From an uncultured Acetatifactor sp. (GTDB lineage: Bacteria; Bacillota; Clostridia; Lachnospirales; Lachnospiraceae): 64,000 nucleotides of DNA. Below are positions 60,705-64,000 of this stretch, piece after piece; the first letter of the stretch is position 1, and every line of letters begins with the position of its first letter. The notes beneath the pieces were generated by a model. The model did no database searches and was not told where the DNA came from. It was given only the letters and a program-made list of their open reading frames with translations. The translations under genes were made by a program, and so were the position numbers. The DNA is taken from NCBI GenBank assembly GCA_910586485.1, contig CAJUIA010000002.1, positions 122,076 through 186,075 on the forward strand, read 5' to 3'.

Positions 60705-60809
60705 GGTCATCACCGCCGTTCTTTAATCGTTTTTCTTTTTGCCGGCTATGCCGGAATAAACGGATTTATTTTTTCATTCAATTCGCAGATGAAGAAATAA
60801 ATCTGTTTA

Positions 60810-61239
60810 TATTTTCCGAGGAATGGTGTCAAACTGCATTTTTACAGTTTGGGTACCATTTTCGAGGAAAATATATGGGGTGTCCAGAGGGGTGCGGGTC
60901 TCCGATGGAGACCTCAAAATGCAAAGCATTTTGAAGCACTGACCGAGCCGGCAGGCGAGACGCATCCCTTGGCTCTGGGTTTCCAATAGGGGCGAGAGCA
61001 TCCCTGTTGGCACACGATTTTGCTTGCAAAGTCTAGTGTGTTATACCTTTTGCGACCGCTGACGCTGGAAAGGGGCTGTCCCAAGCCAGACAGACACTTT
61101 TCGGCGCCAGCAGAACAGGCGGATTTTGTGGGCTGTAAGCTACAAAAGACAAGGGATTTGCAATGAGCAAAATCCGGCTGTTCGTGTGTAGTTGGCATAG
61201 GAAATCTTGTAGCTGTGCGGAAAGATTTGCTGTGCCAAC
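60810..61239. other. Highly structured non-coding region of the mobile segment
   Basis: The 570 bp between the regulator and the sigma-like gene hold no convincing gene but at least five inverted repeats. These are a long composite hairpin 60810-60874 (ATATTTTCC, AATGGT and CAAACTG with their complements); GGTCTCC/GGAGACC 60897-60913; CAAAATGC/GCATTTTG 60915-60933; CGGATTTTG/CAAAATCCG 61120-61176; and nested GTTGGCA-AAATCTT/AAGATTT-TGCCAAC 61191-61239. Such density suggests an origin of transfer, a structured RNA or a regulatory leader of a conjugative element (inference). Confidence 0.55.
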
Positions 61240-61275
61240 GGGGGCGCAAGAGGTATATAAAACCCGCCGCAGCGA

Positions 61276-62499
61276 TTAGCTCCCGTATCGTATTTTCTCC
61301 TGCTCCAACTCAAAGGGAATTGTCAATTTCTTCGGAAGCTCACTCATGGAGAGTTTCAGAATTTGACGGATTGCGATTTTTGCAAAGACGTTCGTTCTGC
61401 TGAAATCGCCGTCTGCCAGTTTTACGATCTGAGCAGTTCCGGCAGAAAAGTCAAAACGGATTTCTCCCCATTCATCGTCGTTAGCATACCGATGTACTGC
61501 TCTGTACCAGTATGCAGCGGCGGCGATTTTTTTATTTTTCTCGGTCAGCTTTAATTCCACCACGCCGAGAACATCGGCATCCACCAGATGTTCCGTCAGC
61601 TTGTTCAGAGCTTTCTTGTAAGCTCGCTCCGCACCGCTGGCTGTGCTGCCCTCGAACATGACAGCAAGATCTTCAAAGGTGGGGCGTTCCTCCCATGAGC
61701 CGACACGTCCGCAGGTCATGCAGATCGCATTACGCTTTTCAAGGTAAGTCTGTTCCTTGTAACTGAGCTTGTCAAAGGCAGCTTGCACCGCATCGGCACG
61801 AATACCGTTCCAGAGAATGTCCGCATAGTTCCAGCTATCGTCACGGGTAACATCCTCGCCCGTTTCCTCGCTGTCCTCATCCTGCATCGTCGCATAGAAC
61901 GGAACACGACTGCGGTTTTGTCTTGCAATGGTCAGATACTCGGCGGCAGTTTCTTCGGTGCAGTTTTGCTCGGCGGCGTATTCGGCAATGACTTCCTTTG
62001 CGCTCTTGCCGGAATTGTTGTAAAGCCAAGCAATGCCACGAGCGGCTTTGTATTCATCCAGAGATTTGAATGAGCCTGCTTCTTCCTGTCGGCGGCAATC
62101 CAGAAGTGCGTTACCTATGAAGTGATGGGCGTATGTCAGAAAGTCTGCTCCTTTGTCGGGATCATAATTCGGCAAGCACTCCAACATGGCAAGAACGCAA
62201 CTCAGCTTGTAATCCAGAAAACGCAACGGGTCATATCGGTCAATACCCTCGGTCAGCAGAAAGCGGTACACTCGCTTGTTCAGCCTTGGCTCGTAGTGAT
62301 GCAGGAAGTATGTAAAATAGGTCAGATCATTTTCACGGACAGCGGAAACGATGTAATCGTTGATGTCCTCCACCTTTGGCGGCACAGGGTCAAGACGGAA
62401 GATGCGCCCTGCCTGTCGCATGGTCATGGCTCCGTCCGGCACGGTAAATTGTGCCGTGCTGGCATATTCATCGGTATTCCAAAAGCGTTCTTCGGACAT
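61276..62499 (-). CDS. Sigma-factor-like protein of a mobile element
   Basis: 407 residues from ATG 62499, with GGGAGGTG eight bases upstream; the longer frame to 62559 has no RBS. The segment LAMLECLPNYDPDKGADFL, followed by TYAHHFIGNALLDCRRQEE, resembles sigma-70 region 2 (compare F-TYA...IR-A--D--R). A later part (PTFEDLAVMFEGSTASGAERAYKKALNKLTEHL) resembles a region-4-like helix-turn-helix. Between and after these are long element-specific stretches. I recall related proteins in clostridial conjugative elements but no defined role. It may direct transcription of the element. Confidence 0.6.
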   Translation of the reverse strand: MSEERFWNTDEYASTAQFTVPDGAMTMRQAGRIFRLDPVPPKVEDINDYIVSAVRENDLTYFTYFLHHYEPRLNKRVYRFLLTEGIDRYDPLRFLDYKLSCVLAMLECLPNYDPDKGADFLTYAHHFIGNALLDCRRQEEAGSFKSLDEYKAARGIAWLYNNSGKSAKEVIAEYAAEQNCTEETAAEYLTIARQNRSRVPFYATMQDEDSEETGEDVTRDDSWNYADILWNGIRADAVQAAFDKLSYKEQTYLEKRNAICMTCGRVGSWEERPTFEDLAVMFEGSTASGAERAYKKALNKLTEHLVDADVLGVVELKLTEKNKKIAAAAYWYRAVHRYANDDEWGEIRFDFSAGTAQIVKLADGDFSRTNVFAKIAIRQILKLSMSELPKKLTIPFELEQEKIRYGS

Positions 62500-62571
62500 T
62501 AGGCGCACCTCCCATCTATAGAAAGTCAATAATTTGTCTTTTTGAAACAGAGATTTCAAAGTACCTCTATA

Positions 62572-63693
62572 TTAGTATTCAAACTCCTTTAACTCGTTAA
62601 GCGGGTCCTTTGAAGTATCAATTCCCATACCTTCCTTCAACCAATCTGCTTTACTGTAACCGGTTCCTGTTAATTCATATATTTCGCCTTTATACCCTAC
62701 AGCTTTAACCCATCCCCATTCTATGAGTCGGTCTAATGCTTCCACCCATCTCGCTGACTCTCTTTTTGAAGTATCAGCCATAAACTGTTTGCCAGATGTT
62801 GAAATCTGGGCAGGTGAACTAAGCGTCTGCGTTTTTATGATTTGACCATCACCCTCCGCAGCATATACCAACAGAAACGCCGAGTCCACAGGGACGTTAC
62901 CGACATCATCCTGCCCTAAAGTGGGGATATCCTTCTTGGAATTTCCGATAATTAATGTTTCGGAGTCGACTTGAAACAGCTTATCGATGTCTTCATTAGT
63001 CGCTGTTGGGATTTCTTCCCATGTTAATTGGTTGTTCTCTAACTCATCGAGTCTGCTACCAATTTGGGAAAACATCTCTTTTACATCTTCTAACATTTTT
63101 TGTTGATGTTCTGCAAGTTCGGCATTTCCCTTGTTACGTTCTTCTGCCTCTTCATTGATTACATCTATTATATCTGAATATCGAACCCATCCAGCACGGT
63201 CATCAGCATAAACAATTGCATTTTTTAACGATTGTGATGCTATATATTTTAGGCTGTTCAAATCTGTAAAAAAATCAACTGTATTTTTATCGTTTTTGAC
63301 CTTATCTCTAAAGGTATCGAGCTTTTGCATTTTGACATATTTATCAGGACCAATATCTTTTCCGTCTTCAGTAATAGCAGATGATTCCTTAATCAACACA
63401 ATAACAGGTAGTTTTTTTGCTTTTGCGTAATTGTATTCTTTTTCTGTATAACTTACATCTGCTTCTTCATCAATTGATCCATACCGTCCACCAACAACCA
63501 GAAGGTAAAAATCGCACTCGTCAATCATTTTGGTTATAACATCCCATTGACTTGTAGGCGCAGCATGAAATTGTTCCATTCCTACCGGAATAAAATTGCT
63601 CTCAAGTGCTACTCCCATCAATGCCTGCCTTTCATTCTTAAGGTCTTCGTAGGTAGAACTTATAAAAATAGAAAACTTTCGTCTGTTATTCAT
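62572..63693 (-). CDS. DUF4062-domain protein, possible defence or signalling NTP-binding protein
   Basis: 373 residues. The N-terminal DUF4062 domain (about 5-110) begins KFSIFISSTYEDLKNERQAL and continues DFYLLVVGGRYGSI and SYTEKEYNYAKAKKLPVIV; this fold is related to TIR/nucleoside-deoxyribosyltransferase-like domains. A central helical region with a coiled coil (EERNKGNAELAEHQQKMLED) and a C-terminal winged-helix-like part (ALDRLIEWGWVKAVGYKGEIYELTGTGY) follow. DUF4062 proteins are frequent in defence islands and mobile elements. The role here, immunity or sensing, is inferred from context only. Confidence 0.8.
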   Translation of the reverse strand: MNNRRKFSIFISSTYEDLKNERQALMGVALESNFIPVGMEQFHAAPTSQWDVITKMIDECDFYLLVVGGRYGSIDEEADVSYTEKEYNYAKAKKLPVIVLIKESSAITEDGKDIGPDKYVKMQKLDTFRDKVKNDKNTVDFFTDLNSLKYIASQSLKNAIVYADDRAGWVRYSDIIDVINEEAEERNKGNAELAEHQQKMLEDVKEMFSQIGSRLDELENNQLTWEEIPTATNEDIDKLFQVDSETLIIGNSKKDIPTLGQDDVGNVPVDSAFLLVYAAEGDGQIIKTQTLSSPAQISTSGKQFMADTSKRESARWVEALDRLIEWGWVKAVGYKGEIYELTGTGYSKADWLKEGMGIDTSKDPLNELKEFEY

Positions 63694-63725
63694 ATCATTA
63701 TTCTCCTTGTATAATTATTATTGTT

Positions 63726-63959
63726 TTACAGTATGAACATATGTGCCTCATTCAGCAAGGCATCCTGTGACATCTCCGCTTCAAAGCTGCCCTTTGCATA
63801 TTCGTGGTCGAAAATCGCACGTTCTAATTTGTCTTTTGCCAAACGCTTCATCACAGCGGCGGTCTGCTCGTCCAAAGTGCCACGGTGTAGATACTGCGTA
63901 ATCGTGTTCATGCGGCGTGTGTAGATTGCCTTAATCGGATGATCGTCTGAAGTGCTATA
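63726..63959 (-). pseudogene. 3' end of a truncated mobile-element gene
   Basis: The minus-strand frame is open from 63959 (TAG just upstream at 63962-63960): STSDDHPIKAIYTRRMNTIT, QYLHRGTLDEQTAAVMKRLA, then AKGSFEAEMSQDALLNEAHM and FIL. It has no RBS; the ATG at 63911 is internal to the conserved block. It looks like the helical C-terminus of a longer conjugative-element protein cut off by a rearrangement. The last 40 bases of the window show nothing recognisable. Confidence 0.5.
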
Positions 63960-64000
63960 CTAAAGTTGTAACGGGAGTGGCTAATGAGATATAATCAAAA

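Noticed and set aside
61276..62499. Primary or sporulation sigma factor
   Set aside because: Only partial region-2-like and region-4-like patterns are visible and the length and surrounding genes fit a mobile-element protein.

Overview
The window looks like a chromosomal segment of a spore-forming, Gram-positive anaerobe of the Clostridia, most likely Lachnospiraceae (inference). The main reasons are the sporulation cluster hup-rqcP-yabP-yabQ-divIC-spoIIE...tilS-hpt-ftsH, a CotS-type spore coat kinase-like protein, strong AGGAGG ribosome sites, frequent GTG/TTG starts, tRNA genes without encoded CCA, and many large exported proteins with a single N-terminal anchor.

Layout. 1-7.6 kb: end of an M3 peptidase gene, a membrane-anchored parvulin-like foldase, a HAD phosphatase, CCA-adding enzyme, CotS-like protein and a PEGA lipoprotein. 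7.6-11 kb: hup, rqcP, yabP, yabQ, divIC and a short spoIIE-like phosphatase gene. The last is preceded by a promoter with a 21-bp spacer, possible Spo0A boxes and a duplicated hairpin leader. 11-22.1 kb: an 11-kb accessory island lies between spoIIE and tilS. It holds two complete copies of a five-gene cassette (small secreted protein A, ABC-2-like permeases B and C, ATPase D, single-pass exported protein E). Between them is a decayed third set: an orphan signal peptide, a lipoprotein, a 5'-truncated ABC exporter, a stray Walker A and a third E. PIN-toxin and YafQ-toxin relics are also present. 22.1-26.2 kb: tilS, hpt, ftsH and a terminator.

26.3-34.4 kb: a GH13 amylase-type enzyme, an overlapping four-gene unit (exported FG-GAP-like protein, OmpR-type regulator, histidine kinase, exported protein), and an amidase-polysaccharide deacetylase fusion. 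34.4-40 kb: a highly structured 125-bp element, a MATE transporter gene broken by a one-base frameshift, a small winged-helix ORF, a PadR regulator with a DUF2812/metalloprotease-like membrane protein, ogt, tRNA-Tyr and tRNA-Leu. 40-55 kb: a frameshifted relic touching tRNA-Leu, a 2157-residue surface protein, a TauE/SafE exporter, a DUF2087 protein, a GH88/105 hydrolase, a YjbR protein, a CmpB-family protein, an LTA-synthase-like enzyme, an ABC exporter relic and an XRE regulator pair.

55.2-64 kb: a more AT-rich segment that appears to start inside a truncated XRE gene and probably belongs to an integrative or conjugative element (inference). It carries a DUF6061 protein, a heterodimeric ABC exporter, a GHKL/LytTR two-component system, a strongly structured 560-bp non-coding region, a sigma-like protein, a DUF4062 protein and the end of a truncated gene.

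The strongest candidates for something undescribed are the tandem A-B-C-D-E cassettes, each under its own dyad-containing promoter, and the PadR-linked DUF2812-HELGH protein with two extracellular repeats.
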